From NCBI RefSeq assembly GCF_018140925.1, contig NZ_CP073315.1, forward strand, positions 3,038,001-3,102,000: 64,000 nucleotides of DNA, in the 5' to 3' direction. Both the position numbers and the translations under genes were made by a program. The notes beneath the pieces were generated by a model. That model was not told the origin of the DNA, made no database searches, and was given only the letters and a program-made list of their open reading frames with translations. Shown in pieces: positions 26,673-35,698 of the stretch; the stretch's first letter is position 1, and every line of letters begins with the position of its first letter. This DNA comes from Psychrobacillus sp. INOP01. Its GTDB lineage: Bacteria > Bacillota > Bacilli > Bacillales_A > Planococcaceae.

Positions 26673-27851
26673 ATGACAACGTATATTATCGATGGGGCAA
26701 GAACGGCTTTTGGAAGCTTTGGAGGTTCTTTGAAGGATGTAAGTGATATTGATCTAGGTGTTGTAGCAACTAAGGAAGCTATTAAACGTAGTGGAATTCC
26801 CGTTTCAGATATCGACGAAATTATTATCGGGAATATTATACAAACAAGTGGGGATTCTGCTTATCTAGCAAGACATATTGGTCTGAAAAGCGGAATGCTA
26901 GAATCATCAAGTGCACTTACACTCAATCGACTGTGTGGATCTAGTATGCAGTCTATCGTATCAGGAGCACAATCAATCGAACTTGGTGATGCGAATGTAA
27001 TTGTGGCTGGGGGAACGGAGAGTATGAGTTTAGCTCCTCATGTATTGAGAGGTACTCGTTTCGGATCACCAAACAAAGCTCCTCAAGTGGAGGATATGCT
27101 TTGGGATACTTTAACGGATAGATATGTTGGGTGCGGAATGGGAATTACAGCTGAAAATCTAGCAGTAAAATATGATATTTCTCGTGAAGAACAGGATGAG
27201 TTTGCAGTCGTATCACAGGAAAGGGCTGTACAAGCTAGAGATAATGGTCGATTTGCCGAGGAAATTGCACCGGTGACGATCAAAGGTAGAAAAGGTGATG
27301 TTGTTTTTGATACAGATGAATATATTCGAGATGGTGCAACAATAGAAGGTCTAGCTAAACTAAAGCCAGCGTTTAAAAAAGATGGAACAGTTACTCCAGG
27401 TAATGCTAGTGGGATTAATGATGGAGCAGCTGCAGTTTTACTTGCATCAGAGGCTTATGTTAATGAGCATAATTTAAAGCCATTGGCTAAAATCGTTTCT
27501 TGGGGGGTAGCTGGGGTTGACCCTTCTATTATGGGGATTGGACCAGTTCCAGCAAGTAAAAAGGCTTTAGAAAAAGCTGGTTTAACTTTAGAGGATATCG
27601 ATTTATTTGAATTAAATGAGGCATTTGCTGCTCAATCGTTAGCGGTTGTGAAAGAATTAGGTCTTGATATGGAAAAAGTAAACGTTAACGGTGGAGCAGT
27701 TGCTTTAGGTCACCCTGTTGGTGCAAGCGGAACAAGAATTACGTATTCATTAGCAGTTGAAATGAAGAAAAGAAATGTACGATATGGTTTAGCGTCTCTT
27801 TGCATTGGTGGGGGTCAAGGTATCGCAATTATTCTAGAAAATGTGAACTAA
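26673..27851 (+). CDS. Acetyl-CoA acetyltransferase (thiolase)
   Basis: Thiolase of 392 residues. Acyl-accepting Cys88 lies in [11 protein letters not shown], the catalytic histidine in [14 protein letters not shown], and the second cysteine in LCIGGGQG. Splits acetoacetyl-CoA into two acetyl-CoA, the last step of hydroxybutyrate/ketone-body use. Begins 23 bases after the dehydrogenase, behind GGGGG. Confidence 0.93.
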   Translation: MTTYIIDGARTAFGSFGGSLKDVSDIDLGVVATKEAIKRSGIPVSDIDEIIIGNIIQTSGDSAYLARHIGLKSGMLESSSALTLNRLCGSSMQSIVSGAQSIELGDANVIVAGGTESMSLAPHVLRGTRFGSPNKAPQVEDMLWDTLTDRYVGCGMGITAENLAVKYDISREEQDEFAVVSQERAVQARDNGRFAEEIAPVTIKGRKGDVVFDTDEYIRDGATIEGLAKLKPAFKKDGTVTPGNASGINDGAAAVLLASEAYVNEHNLKPLAKIVSWGVAGVDPSIMGIGPVPASKKALEKAGLTLEDIDLFELNEAFAAQSLAVVKELGLDMEKVNVNGGAVALGHPVGASGTRITYSLAVEMKKRNVRYGLASLCIGGGQGIAIILENVN

Positions 27852-27907
27852 AAACAATGGCGGGAAATGAAATAACGAAAATCACTTTACAAAGGGGATA
27901 GAAATTA

Positions 27908-29227
27908 ATGAATCCAACAGTTAATGCACTTGAAAAAAGAGTAGTAAGTAAAACAATGATGCGTATCCTACCATTTATCTTAATCTTATATATTATTGCA
28001 TATTTAGACCGAGTTAATCTTGGTTATGCAGCCTTACAAATGAACGCAGAATTAGCGTTAACTGCTGAGGTATTCGGACTTCTTTCTGGTATTTTCTTTA
28101 TAGGTTATTTCTTTTTTGAAGTTCCAAGTAACATGATTATGCATAAAATAGGTCCAAAAATCTGGATTGCTCGCATTATGCTAACATGGGGAATTGTAGT
28201 AATACTAACTGGATTTGCACAAACGACTACTCATTTGTATATTCTCCGATTTTTATTGGGTGTTGCTGAAGCAGGTTTCTTCCCAGGTATTATTTTGTAT
28301 TTAACGTATTGGTTCAGAAATCGTGAAAGAGGAAAAGCAACTGCTGTACTATTATTAGCTTTACCAATCGGCGGTCTAATTGGTGCACCATTGTCTACAT
28401 GGATTTTAGATAATATCTCGTGGCTAAATATGTCTGGTTGGAGATGGATGTTTATATTAGAAGGTATTCCTGCTCTTATTTTAGGAGTCATAGTTTTATT
28501 TTATATGACTAACCGTCCGGCAAATGCAAAATGGTTATCTCAGGAGGAAAAAGATTGGTTAGAAGGAGAGCTTGAAGCTGAGCGACAAGTAAGCAAGAAA
28601 GTGAATAAAGTATCTAAATTAGAAATGTTAAAAGACTCAAAAGTATGGAAGTTGTCTCTACTCTACTTCGCAGCATATACAGGAGTCTATGGTTTGTCAT
28701 TTTGGATGCCGACCATTATTAAATCATTATCTGCAACTGCTACAACAAACTTAGAAATAGGTTGGCTCGCTATGATTCCGTCACTTGTTGGTATTCCGGC
28801 TATCTTGTTTGTTGGATGGAATGCGGATAGAACAAATGGACATAAAAATCATTTACTTATCTGTTTCCTAATTGCTGTCTTAGGGTTCATCGGATGTGGA
28901 TTTTCTAGTAGCGTCTTTATGATGGTTCTTATGCTCGCAATTACATCTGCAGGCTTATACGGATTTACTGGATGTTTCTTTGCATATTTAACTTTCTTCT
29001 TTACAGATTCAACTGCTCCAGTTGGAATAGCGGTAGTTAATTCATTCGCAGCATTGGGTGGATTTGTAGGACCAATGATTTTAGGTGCTGTAGCATTTAC
29101 TTCTGGAATGTTTATTATTGCAGGGCTACTTGTGATAGGAGCAATCACACTAATGACTTTAAAATTGTCATCAGAACGAAAAGAAGCAAAGCTTACAAGC
29201 GCAAATGTTAAGGCTGGGACTTTGTAA
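27908..29227 (+). CDS. MFS transporter, anion:cation symporter type
   Basis: Major facilitator protein of 439 residues with 12 membrane segments. YLDRVNLGYAALQMN after the first segment and GVAEAGFFPGIILYLTYWF in the fourth-to-fifth region mark the ACS subfamily (tartrate, glucarate, phthalate and hydroxy-acid carriers). Last gene of the CoA-transferase operon, so it probably imports the hydroxy or keto acid degraded there. A 172-bp inverted-repeat element begins four bases after its stop. Confidence 0.87.
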   Translation: MNPTVNALEKRVVSKTMMRILPFILILYIIAYLDRVNLGYAALQMNAELALTAEVFGLLSGIFFIGYFFFEVPSNMIMHKIGPKIWIARIMLTWGIVVILTGFAQTTTHLYILRFLLGVAEAGFFPGIILYLTYWFRNRERGKATAVLLLALPIGGLIGAPLSTWILDNISWLNMSGWRWMFILEGIPALILGVIVLFYMTNRPANAKWLSQEEKDWLEGELEAERQVSKKVNKVSKLEMLKDSKVWKLSLLYFAAYTGVYGLSFWMPTIIKSLSATATTNLEIGWLAMIPSLVGIPAILFVGWNADRTNGHKNHLLICFLIAVLGFIGCGFSSSVFMMVLMLAITSAGLYGFTGCFFAYLTFFFTDSTAPVGIAVVNSFAALGGFVGPMILGAVAFTSGMFIIAGLLVIGAITLMTLKLSSERKEAKLTSANVKAGTL

Positions 29228-29231
29228 AACT

Positions 29232-29403
29232 TCCCTGTGTAAGAAACAATTCTACTCTATTCTGTCAATAGACAACAACACATTATTAAATAAGTAAGTA
29301 TTAAATAGCACTCACCTGATGAAGAGGTGAGTGTTATTTGGCGTTTTCCATTTTTTTGTGTCCCTGTGTAAGAAACAATTCAAAATTGTTTCTTACACAG
29401 GGA
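29232..29403. mobile_element. 172-bp MITE-like element with 20-bp terminal inverted repeats
   Basis: TCCCTGTGTAAGAAACAATT at 29232-29251 is repeated inverted and exact at 29384-29403, and once more as a direct copy at 29361-29380. Between them lies a 9-bp stem CACTCACCT/AGGTGAGTG (29309-29333). No coding capacity. It occupies precisely the gap between two convergent stop codons (29227 and 29410). No target duplication was obvious. Confidence 0.65.
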
Positions 29404-29409
29404 TATTAT

Positions 29410-29811
29410 TCAATTTACTGTAAAGTCCCCTTCTCCTAACAACTTGTTTTCGGAATTGAACACTTTAATTGTATAATCTCCAGTCTCTTCAAATGGAGCA
29501 AAAATATAATACACCCAAGCCCATGTAGGATCAATTTCTTCATCGTAGCTGGAATAAATGTTCTCAACTTCTCCATCATGCTTAATGATTAAAATTTTTA
29601 TTGGTGTCCCAATTTCTTTATTACTGTCCAATTCGAAAGAAACCTGATCTTCTAACGTAAATGTATCAGCAATCTCTTCAATCCCATTTTCACCTGGGTG
29701 TCCAATTTTCATCGTGTTGACTTCTTGAAATAGTTGAATTCCACATCCCGAAATCAGAATCATAAACATGATTAATAAGAACCCTTTTATAGCTATCCCA
29801 TTTACACTCAA
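29410..29811 (-). CDS. Small putative lipoprotein of unknown function
   Basis: About 133 residues with a hydrophobic N-terminus (GFLLIMFMILISGCG) ending in a lipobox-type cysteine, so probably lipid-anchored outside the membrane. The mature part is short, rich in acidic residues and beta-type patterns (GDYTIKVFNSENKLLG), like an immunoglobulin-fold intracellular-proteinase-inhibitor (BsuPI-like) domain; that is only a guess. The AGAAGGGAA site touches the ATG at 29817, so the TTG at 29811 is preferred. Convergent with the MFS gene. Confidence 0.6.
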   Translation of the reverse strand: MSVNGIAIKGFLLIMFMILISGCGIQLFQEVNTMKIGHPGENGIEEIADTFTLEDQVSFELDSNKEIGTPIKILIIKHDGEVENIYSSYDEEIDPTWAWVYYIFAPFEETGDYTIKVFNSENKLLGEGDFTVN

Positions 29812-29961
29812 AGTCATTTCCCTTCTTTTTCGTTATAAAGGCGTTATAACAGGATATGCCAAGATATTTGCATCTGTAACCGTTGGGCTTCTCAACAACG
29901 GCCATGTTGGTCAGATGATATAGTTTATTGTGAAATCTTTCAACAAAATAAGTTCACGAGA

Positions 29962-29996
29962 GCCGCTTCTTTGAAATAGAGAAGTGGCATTTTTGA
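29962..29996 (+). terminator. Hairpin GCCGCTTCT/AGAAGTGGC with T-run
   Basis: Stem with a loop of about nine bases then ATTTTTG on the + strand, in the gap 29818-30129. There is no gene upstream on that strand for it to serve, so it may be a leftover of a lost gene. Otherwise the gap holds only the kdgD promoter. Confidence 0.4.
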
Positions 29997-30048
29997 TTCA
30001 AAATCAGAATGGGTCTATTTAAATTATTTTACTTTTCAAAAAAAGGGT

Positions 30049-30077
30049 TTGACACTACAATATAATTGTCTTACAAT
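30049..30077 (+). promoter_or_regulatory. kdgD promoter overlapped by GntR-type operator palindromes
   Basis: TTGACA (30049-30054), 17-base spacer, TACAAT (30072-30077). Within it lie two overlapping palindromes, ACAAT-ATA-ATTGT (30057-30069) and ATTGT-CTT-ACAAT (30065-30077), the latter covering the -10 box. TATAATTGTC is shared with the region before the gntR gene at 37155. Fits repression by that FadR-type regulator. Confidence 0.7.
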
Positions 30078-30129
30078 AAAATTTATAGAAAATTATAATT
30101 CTTAAGTTTATTAGAAGGGTGGAATTTGC

Positions 30130-31059
30130 ATGAAGACGATAAAGAGACAGGCACCGAAAGGGATATTAGGATTTCCGGTTGCACCAATGAATGCAGAGGG
30201 AAAGCTAGATTTAGAGGCATTAGGGAAAAATATTGAGTTTTTAATAGAGGGTGGATTAAGCTCTATATTCGTTGCATGTGGAGCAGGTGAGTTGCATGCA
30301 ATTAGCAATGAAGAATATAAATCTATGGTCGAAGTTGCAGTGAAAAAGACGCAAGGGAAGGTTCCTCTTTATACAGGAGTAGGAGGAAATATTTCACATG
30401 CTTTAGAACAAGCAAAAATTTCGGAAGAGCTAGGAGCAGAAGGTTACTTGATTTTACCGCCATTTTTGATTGATCCTTCACAGGATGGAATTTACGAATA
30501 TTTAAGAACGATTATCCAAAGCACGGCGCTAAATGCAATTGTCTACCAAAGAGATAATTGTATTCTAGATTCTAAGACACTAAAAAAACTATGTGAACTT
30601 CCGCAACTTGTAGGGTTTAAAGATGGTGTTGGAAATATGGAGAATAATATTGAGTTTACACATATAATCGGAGATCGTCTGGAGTGGGTAAATGGAATGC
30701 CTTTAGCAGAAGTGACAATGGCTGCTTATGTGAACTTAGGTTTCACATCGTATTCATCTGCAATTTCCAACTACATACCACATATTTCAGCTATGTATTA
30801 CGAAGCACTACTAAATGGAAATAAAGAAGTTGCGCATGAATTGCATGAAGACGTTATTTTGCCAATTCATCGGATTCGTAAACAGAAAAAGGGTTATGCA
30901 GTTTCTCTTATTAAGGCGGGTATGCAAATTGTTGGGCTACCAGTGACAACGAATGTTAGGGCACCAATTGCCACTGTTGAAAAAGAACATTATGAAGAAT
31001 TGAAGAAAATTATTGACCATGCATTGGAAAAATATCCTGCTCCATCAAGAGTTATATAA
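30130..31059 (+). CDS. kdgD: 5-dehydro-4-deoxyglucarate dehydratase
   Basis: DapA/NAL-superfamily aldolase-fold enzyme of 309 residues, closely resembling B. subtilis YcbC. Signatures: APKGILGFPVAPMN at the start, the catalytic lysine in LVGFKDGVGNM, and the tyrosine in IVYQRDN. It dehydrates and decarboxylates 5-dehydro-4-deoxyglucarate to 2,5-dioxopentanoate (ketoglutarate semialdehyde), the substrate of the next gene. GAAGGGTGG before the ATG. No glucarate or galactarate dehydratase is in this window, so the upstream step must come from elsewhere or from another substrate. Confidence 0.9.
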   Translation: MKTIKRQAPKGILGFPVAPMNAEGKLDLEALGKNIEFLIEGGLSSIFVACGAGELHAISNEEYKSMVEVAVKKTQGKVPLYTGVGGNISHALEQAKISEELGAEGYLILPPFLIDPSQDGIYEYLRTIIQSTALNAIVYQRDNCILDSKTLKKLCELPQLVGFKDGVGNMENNIEFTHIIGDRLEWVNGMPLAEVTMAAYVNLGFTSYSSAISNYIPHISAMYYEALLNGNKEVAHELHEDVILPIHRIRKQKKGYAVSLIKAGMQIVGLPVTTNVRAPIATVEKEHYEELKKIIDHALEKYPAPSRVI

Positions 31060-31075
31060 TAGGAGGTTCTTTTAA

Positions 31076-32536
31076 ATGACAACGATAGCTAAAGAAAAAA
31101 CGTACTTGAATTATATAAATGGCGAATGGATTGCTTCCGAAACAGGAGAAACAGCCGAGAGTAAAAATCCGGCAAATAGGGATGAAGTGGTTGGTCTTTA
31201 CCAATTATCTTCAGCCAATGACTTTGATCAAGCTGCTACTTCCGCAAGAAAAGCGCAAAAAGCATGGCGCAAGCTTACTGGAAATGTAAGAGGCGATTAT
31301 TTACTTAAAGCTGCTGCTATTTTAGAAGAGCGAATAGAAGAAGTTGCAACCGCCATGACAAAAGAAATGGGCAAGACATTTACAGAGGCAAAAGGAGAAA
31401 CTGCACGTGGGGTAGCTATCCTACGTTATTACGCAGGAGAAGGAATGCGACCGATTGGCGATGTAATCCCTCCTACTGACGGCGAGGCGCTTATGTTCAC
31501 AACTAGAGTACCTCTTGGTGTTGTTGGCGTTATTACACCTTGGAACTTTCCGGTAGCCATACCTTTATGGAAGATGGCACCAGCACTTATTTACGGTAAT
31601 ACGGTTGTTATTAAGCCAGCAAGCGAGACAGCGGTTACTTGTGCAAAAGTGATAGCGTGTTTGCATGATGCAGGAATTCCAGCAGGAGTTATAAACATGG
31701 TGACAGGTTCTGGTTCTTTGATTGGAACAGAAATGGCCAATCATGCTGAAATAGATGCGATTACATTTACAGGATCCAACGCAGTAGGCAAGCAACTCGC
31801 ACAAACAGCTGTTTCAAGAGGTATCAAATACCAACTTGAAATGGGAGGGAAAAATCCCGTAATTGTTGCGAATGATGCGGACCTAGATTTGGCGGTGGAA
31901 GCAACGATTAGTGGAGGATTGAGATCATCAGGCCAAAAATGCACAGCTACGAGCAGAGTCATTATCCAACAAGATGTTTATGAACAATTTAAAGAAAAGC
32001 TGCTACAAAAAGTGGCAAACATTACAATTGGAGATGGCATGGAAGAAGGTACATGGATGGGTCCTTCCGCAAGCGAAAATCAGTTGAACACAGTACTCTC
32101 AGCTATTGCAAAAGGAAAATCAGAAGGGGCTACACTCCTCTTTGGAGGAGATAAAGTAGAAAAAGAAGGCTTGAATGGGTATTACGTTGAGCCGACGGTT
32201 TTCGATGACGTATCATCTACTATGACACTTGCTCGAGAAGAGATTTTTGGACCAGTTCTTGCACTTATGAAAGTAGATACGATTGAAGAGGCACTAGAAT
32301 TGGCAAATGACTCAGAATATGGATTAAGCGCGTCTATTTTTACAACAAAAATAAGTAATATGCTTTCATTTATAAATGAAATGGATGCAGGATTAGTCCG
32401 TATCAACGCTGAGAGTGCCGGAGTTGAATTGCAAGCTCCATTTGGTGGGATGAAACAATCTAGTTCTCACTCTCGTGAACAAGGTCAAGCAGCTAAAGAA
32501 TTTTACACGGCTATTAAAACAGTGTTCGTTAAGTAA
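31076..32536 (+). CDS. 2,5-dioxovalerate (ketoglutarate semialdehyde) dehydrogenase
   Basis: Aldehyde dehydrogenase of 486 residues. General base glutamate in [10 protein letters not shown], catalytic cysteine in [10 protein letters not shown], and the cofactor-binding region [13 protein letters not shown]. With KdgD directly upstream (16-base gap), its substrate is almost certainly ketoglutarate semialdehyde, giving 2-oxoglutarate. Same role as Bacillus YcbD/GucD. TAGGAGG precedes the ATG. Confidence 0.9.
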   Translation: MTTIAKEKTYLNYINGEWIASETGETAESKNPANRDEVVGLYQLSSANDFDQAATSARKAQKAWRKLTGNVRGDYLLKAAAILEERIEEVATAMTKEMGKTFTEAKGETARGVAILRYYAGEGMRPIGDVIPPTDGEALMFTTRVPLGVVGVITPWNFPVAIPLWKMAPALIYGNTVVIKPASETAVTCAKVIACLHDAGIPAGVINMVTGSGSLIGTEMANHAEIDAITFTGSNAVGKQLAQTAVSRGIKYQLEMGGKNPVIVANDADLDLAVEATISGGLRSSGQKCTATSRVIIQQDVYEQFKEKLLQKVANITIGDGMEEGTWMGPSASENQLNTVLSAIAKGKSEGATLLFGGDKVEKEGLNGYYVEPTVFDDVSSTMTLAREEIFGPVLALMKVDTIEEALELANDSEYGLSASIFTTKISNMLSFINEMDAGLVRINAESAGVELQAPFGGMKQSSSHSREQGQAAKEFYTAIKTVFVK

Positions 32537-32565
32537 AGTGAAATCGTTACAATGGAGGTGTAAGA

Positions 32566-33018
32566 GTGAATTACGAAGAAAAATTAGAAAGTAAAGGATA
32601 TAAATTTCCAACGCAAGCAAATAAGCGAATATTTGAGGCAGGCGTCAGAACTGGAAATTTAATCTTTGTTAGTGGTAATGCAGCGAAAGTAGAAGGTGTA
32701 TTAAAATATAAAGGGATTGTAGGCGATACAGTTACGTTGGAGCAGGCACAAGATGCAGGTAAAATTGCCTTTGTAAATTGTTTAGCTACAGTTCGAAATA
32801 TGATAGGTAATTTGGATTCTATGAAAAGGATTGTTAATATTAAAGGTTATGTGGCAAGTACTCCTGAATTCACTGACCAACCAAAAGTGATGGATGAAGT
32901 ATCTGCATTAGCAATTGAGATATTTGGCGAAGTAGGAAAACATAGTAGGGTTTCGCTTGGAACATCTTCACTACCAGAAGGAACACCTGTAGAAGTTGAA
33001 ATTGTTGTTGAAGTGTGA
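32566..33018 (+). CDS. RidA family protein (longer variant)
   Basis: RidA-family protein of 150 residues, longer than the RidA at 10987 and different in detail. It has the FEAGVRTGNLIFVSGNAA and SRVSLGTSSLPEGTPVEVEI regions, the second carrying the conserved arginine as in RidA subfamilies of less-known function. GTG start behind GGAGGTG. Its presence in an aldarate-type operon hints at an amino or imine intermediate, which the standard glucarate pathway does not have. Confidence 0.85.
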   Translation: MNYEEKLESKGYKFPTQANKRIFEAGVRTGNLIFVSGNAAKVEGVLKYKGIVGDTVTLEQAQDAGKIAFVNCLATVRNMIGNLDSMKRIVNIKGYVASTPEFTDQPKVMDEVSALAIEIFGEVGKHSRVSLGTSSLPEGTPVEVEIVVEV

Positions 33019-33061
33019 TGAATGATTAAGGCGCAAAATAACTACAAAAGGAGACAGGCTG

Positions 33062-34033
33062 ATGAAAAATATGAACGATCTACCATTAGGCATCAAACAA
33101 TTATTTACGAGTATCACTCACTTGAAAGAAGGGGAAAAAGTACTGGTTATCACGGATGATGATAAAAGAGAGATTGGTGAATTTGTTTATAAATATGCCA
33201 AACAATTTTTTGAAACTTCCATGATAGTTATGCCTCCAACTGAGGGGCATGGTGCAGAACCGACAGAGGCTGTTACTGCTGCGTTGAATAATTGTGATGT
33301 TGCATTTGGTGCTACTACTTATTCCTTGTATCATTCAAAAGCACGCTTAAGTACAAGTAAAAATGGCCGACTACGATGGATCGGACTTCAAGATTATGCT
33401 CTTCATATGTTCGAAAAAGGTGGATTAACTGCAGATTTTGATGAAGTTACACGAGTTGTTAATCGAGTTGCACCTTTTTATAAAGGTAAAACATTTACAC
33501 TTACTGCTCCTGGTGGTACTAATATGGTTTGTAGCATAGAAGGACGTGAACCTGTGCTGGATCATGGAACGGCAACCGTGCCTGGATCTGCTTCATTTCC
33601 TCCGAATGCAGAAGTTGCACTAGGACCAGTTGAAGGAACTGCAAACGGTGTATTGGTATTTGATGGAAGTATCCCACACCCATTGTTAAATTTGATCGAA
33701 GAACCGATTACATGCACAGTGAAGGATGGCTTCATTACAGAGATAACCGGTGGACGTGAGGCAGATATATTACGTAAGATGCTAGCTGACTTCAACGATT
33801 CAACCGTTTATAATATTGCAGAGCTTGGACTTGGGCTCAATAAAGAAAATTTCCTGTGCGGACATATGGCGCCAGATGAAGGGTCATTTGGAAATATCCA
33901 TATTGGTATTGGAAAGAATTTAAACTTTGGTGGGCATGTCGATTCGCCATTGCATTTAGATATGATTATTAAAACGGTTACATGTAATATTGATGGGCGA
34001 GATATTATGAAAGATGGAGAACTGCTAGTTTAA
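33062..34033 (+). CDS. M29-like metalloprotein (aminopeptidase T / NicX type)
   Basis: Protein of 323 residues with the M29 aminopeptidase-fold C-terminus: GPVEGTANGVLVFDGSIP, ELGLGLN and GKNLNFGGHVDSPLHLDMI, which contain the expected metal ligands (glutamates, histidines, aspartate). The superfamily covers leucyl aminopeptidases and ring-cleaving 2,5-dihydroxypyridine dioxygenase (NicX). Length is below classical M29 peptidases (about 400) and nearer NicX. In a catabolic operon with a RidA protein and TRAP transporter, a small-molecule role is more likely than protein turnover. Substrate unknown. Confidence 0.7.
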   Translation: MKNMNDLPLGIKQLFTSITHLKEGEKVLVITDDDKREIGEFVYKYAKQFFETSMIVMPPTEGHGAEPTEAVTAALNNCDVAFGATTYSLYHSKARLSTSKNGRLRWIGLQDYALHMFEKGGLTADFDEVTRVVNRVAPFYKGKTFTLTAPGGTNMVCSIEGREPVLDHGTATVPGSASFPPNAEVALGPVEGTANGVLVFDGSIPHPLLNLIEEPITCTVKDGFITEITGGREADILRKMLADFNDSTVYNIAELGLGLNKENFLCGHMAPDEGSFGNIHIGIGKNLNFGGHVDSPLHLDMIIKTVTCNIDGRDIMKDGELLV

Positions 34034-34049
34034 TAAATTTCGGGCAAAA

Positions 34050-34097
34050 ACTCTTGGTGTTCTACTTAGGAAAAGGCTAATTAGCTATACCAAGAGT
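34050..34097 (+). terminator. Long-loop hairpin ACTCTTGGT/ACCAAGAGT
   Basis: Perfect 9-bp arms around a 30-base loop, between the M29-like gene and the TRAP genes. No strong T-run follows, so it may be an RNA-processing or stability element rather than a classical terminator. Confidence 0.35.
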
Positions 34098-34128
34098 CTC
34101 CTGTTGTGAAAAAATATTTAACTATGAA

Positions 34129-34142
34129 AGTAAGCGCTTACA
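34129..34142. promoter_or_regulatory. cre-like site (AGTAAGCGCTTACA) before the TRAP transporter
   Basis: Contains the perfect palindrome GTAAGCGCTTAC, 37 bases before the dctP-type start. Suggests CcpA control of uptake. Confidence 0.65.
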
Positions 34143-34178
34143 ACCGTATATTTCATATATAAAGAATGAGGTGGCTGA

Positions 34179-35189
34179 ATGAAAAAGAAGAATAAAGTTA
34201 CGGCAATTATACTAGGTCTTACATTGATGATAGTGTTAGCTGGATGTTCTGCTTCAGCTAATGGAGAGGTAAATAGCAAACGAATTATTAGTGTTGCAAC
34301 CGTGCAACCTGAGAACCATGCAATTTATCTTGGTTTAAAAGCATTTAAAGAATATGTAGAAGAAGAAATGGGAGATAAATTCGAAATCAAACTTTTTACT
34401 AATGGTGTAATTGGTGGAAATTCGGAGGCACTCGAATTGTTACAAATGGGATCACTCGATTTAGTTGCTACGAGTGGAAGTAATTTGGAAGCTTTTGCAA
34501 ATGAGTATAAGATTTTTGGTTTACCTTATTTATTTAACGATGAAGCAAGCTTTCGTAAAGTGATGAACGAGGAAGAATTTACAGATATAATTTATAATTC
34601 GACAGCTGACAAGGGAATCCAAGGTGTGGCTTGGTTTTCCAATGGAGTAAATAATTTTTATGCTTCAAAGAAAATTGAAACTCCAGCAGACTTAAAAGGA
34701 TTGAAGATTCGTGTTCAGTCTAGTGAAGCAAATGTGAAGCTCGTACAAGGATTTGATGCGGCAGCTGTTGTCATGGCTTATGGTGAAGTGTATACAGCGT
34801 TACAGAACCGTGTCATTGACGCTGGTACGAATCCTGAGATGGCGCTTGTTGATATGAAGCATGGGGAAGTCGCAAAATACTATTCTCGCACAGAGCATCA
34901 GATTTTTACCGACATGCTTGTTGCAAATACAGACTTTTTAGATTCGCTTTCAGCAGAGGAGAGAGAAATTTTCCAAGATGGATTTAAAGTGAGCAGTCAA
35001 GTTGCAAATGAAGCATGGGATAAACGGATTTCTGATGTGACAGAGGAAGCAACGAAAATGGGAGTAGAATTCATCACTGTGGATAAGGAATTATTCGAAG
35101 AAATGCAAAAACCAGTAAAAGAGGAATTATTAATCTCCAACCCGGAATTGCAACCACTTTATGACAAGATTCAACAAATCCAAAACTAA
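34179..35189 (+). CDS. TRAP transporter substrate-binding lipoprotein (DctP type)
   Basis: Extracytoplasmic solute receptor of 336 residues. The signal peptide ends in a lipobox LAGC (C23), fitting membrane anchoring in a Gram-positive. Family markers: the arginine in ADLKGLKIRVQSS that ion-pairs with the substrate carboxylate, and the AYGEVYTALQNRVIDAGTNP block. Binds a carboxylic or sugar acid for the DctQM permease encoded next. Neighbouring KdgD makes an aldarate or uronate likely. Confidence 0.92.
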   Translation: MKKKNKVTAIILGLTLMIVLAGCSASANGEVNSKRIISVATVQPENHAIYLGLKAFKEYVEEEMGDKFEIKLFTNGVIGGNSEALELLQMGSLDLVATSGSNLEAFANEYKIFGLPYLFNDEASFRKVMNEEEFTDIIYNSTADKGIQGVAWFSNGVNNFYASKKIETPADLKGLKIRVQSSEANVKLVQGFDAAAVVMAYGEVYTALQNRVIDAGTNPEMALVDMKHGEVAKYYSRTEHQIFTDMLVANTDFLDSLSAEEREIFQDGFKVSSQVANEAWDKRISDVTEEATKMGVEFITVDKELFEEMQKPVKEELLISNPELQPLYDKIQQIQN

Positions 35190-35203
35190 AGAAGGTGTAT
35201 TTA

Positions 35204-35698
35204 ATGGAAATAGTAAAGAACATAATGGATAAGGTGTTATCAGGTGCTTGCGCCGCTTTATTGTCTTTTATGACGCTACTTGCTACTTATCAAGTGATTA
35301 CACGATATGTATTTAGTAGTCCAAGTACGATGTCGGAAGATTTGTTGAGTTATTCCTTTGTTTGGGTATCTTTGCTGGGTACAGCGTTAGTATTTGGTCA
35401 AAAAGACCATATGAAATTATCTATATTTTCGGATAAGTTTAAAGGGATAAAGCTGTTTGCATTATCTATTTTTACCGAGTTACTCATCATGTCTATTGCG
35501 GTAATTGTCTTTTTATTTGGAGGTACACAGGTTGTTGGAGTAGGCGCAATACAAATGTCACCAACGTTAAATATCTCTATGGAATGGATTTATGTTGTGC
35601 TTCCAATAAGTGGCGTATTGATAGTTGCCTATAACATCATTAATATCATCCAATTAGTACAGCGATTCACCGAAAGCAAAAAGGAGGGGATTCTATGA
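35204..35698 (+). CDS. TRAP transporter small permease (DctQ type)
   Basis: Membrane protein of 164 residues with four hydrophobic segments. Typical features are the TRYVFSSPSTMSEDLLSYSFVW motif region and a G(T)ALVFGQKDHMKL loop. The ATG at 35204 is chosen since AAGAAGG lies about eight bases before it. Its stop overlaps the start of the large permease by four bases (ATGA), as usual for coupled TRAP subunits. Confidence 0.9.
   Translation: MEIVKNIMDKVLSGACAALLSFMTLLATYQVITRYVFSSPSTMSEDLLSYSFVWVSLLGTALVFGQKDHMKLSIFSDKFKGIKLFALSIFTELLIMSIAVIVFLFGGTQVVGVGAIQMSPTLNISMEWIYVVLPISGVLIVAYNIINIIQLVQRFTESKKEGIL

Noticed and set aside
29690-29905. A 71-codon minus-strand frame overlapping the lipoprotein gene
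   Set aside because: Shares bases with the better-supported lipoprotein in another frame and lacks a ribosome binding site.
33062-34033. Calling the M29-like gene a true aminopeptidase
   Set aside because: Shorter than classical M29 enzymes and located in a small-molecule operon, so only the fold-level call is justified.
34034-34178. Riboswitch before the TRAP genes
   Set aside because: Only one simple long-loop hairpin and a cre-like site are visible; no pattern of a known riboswitch class could be matched.
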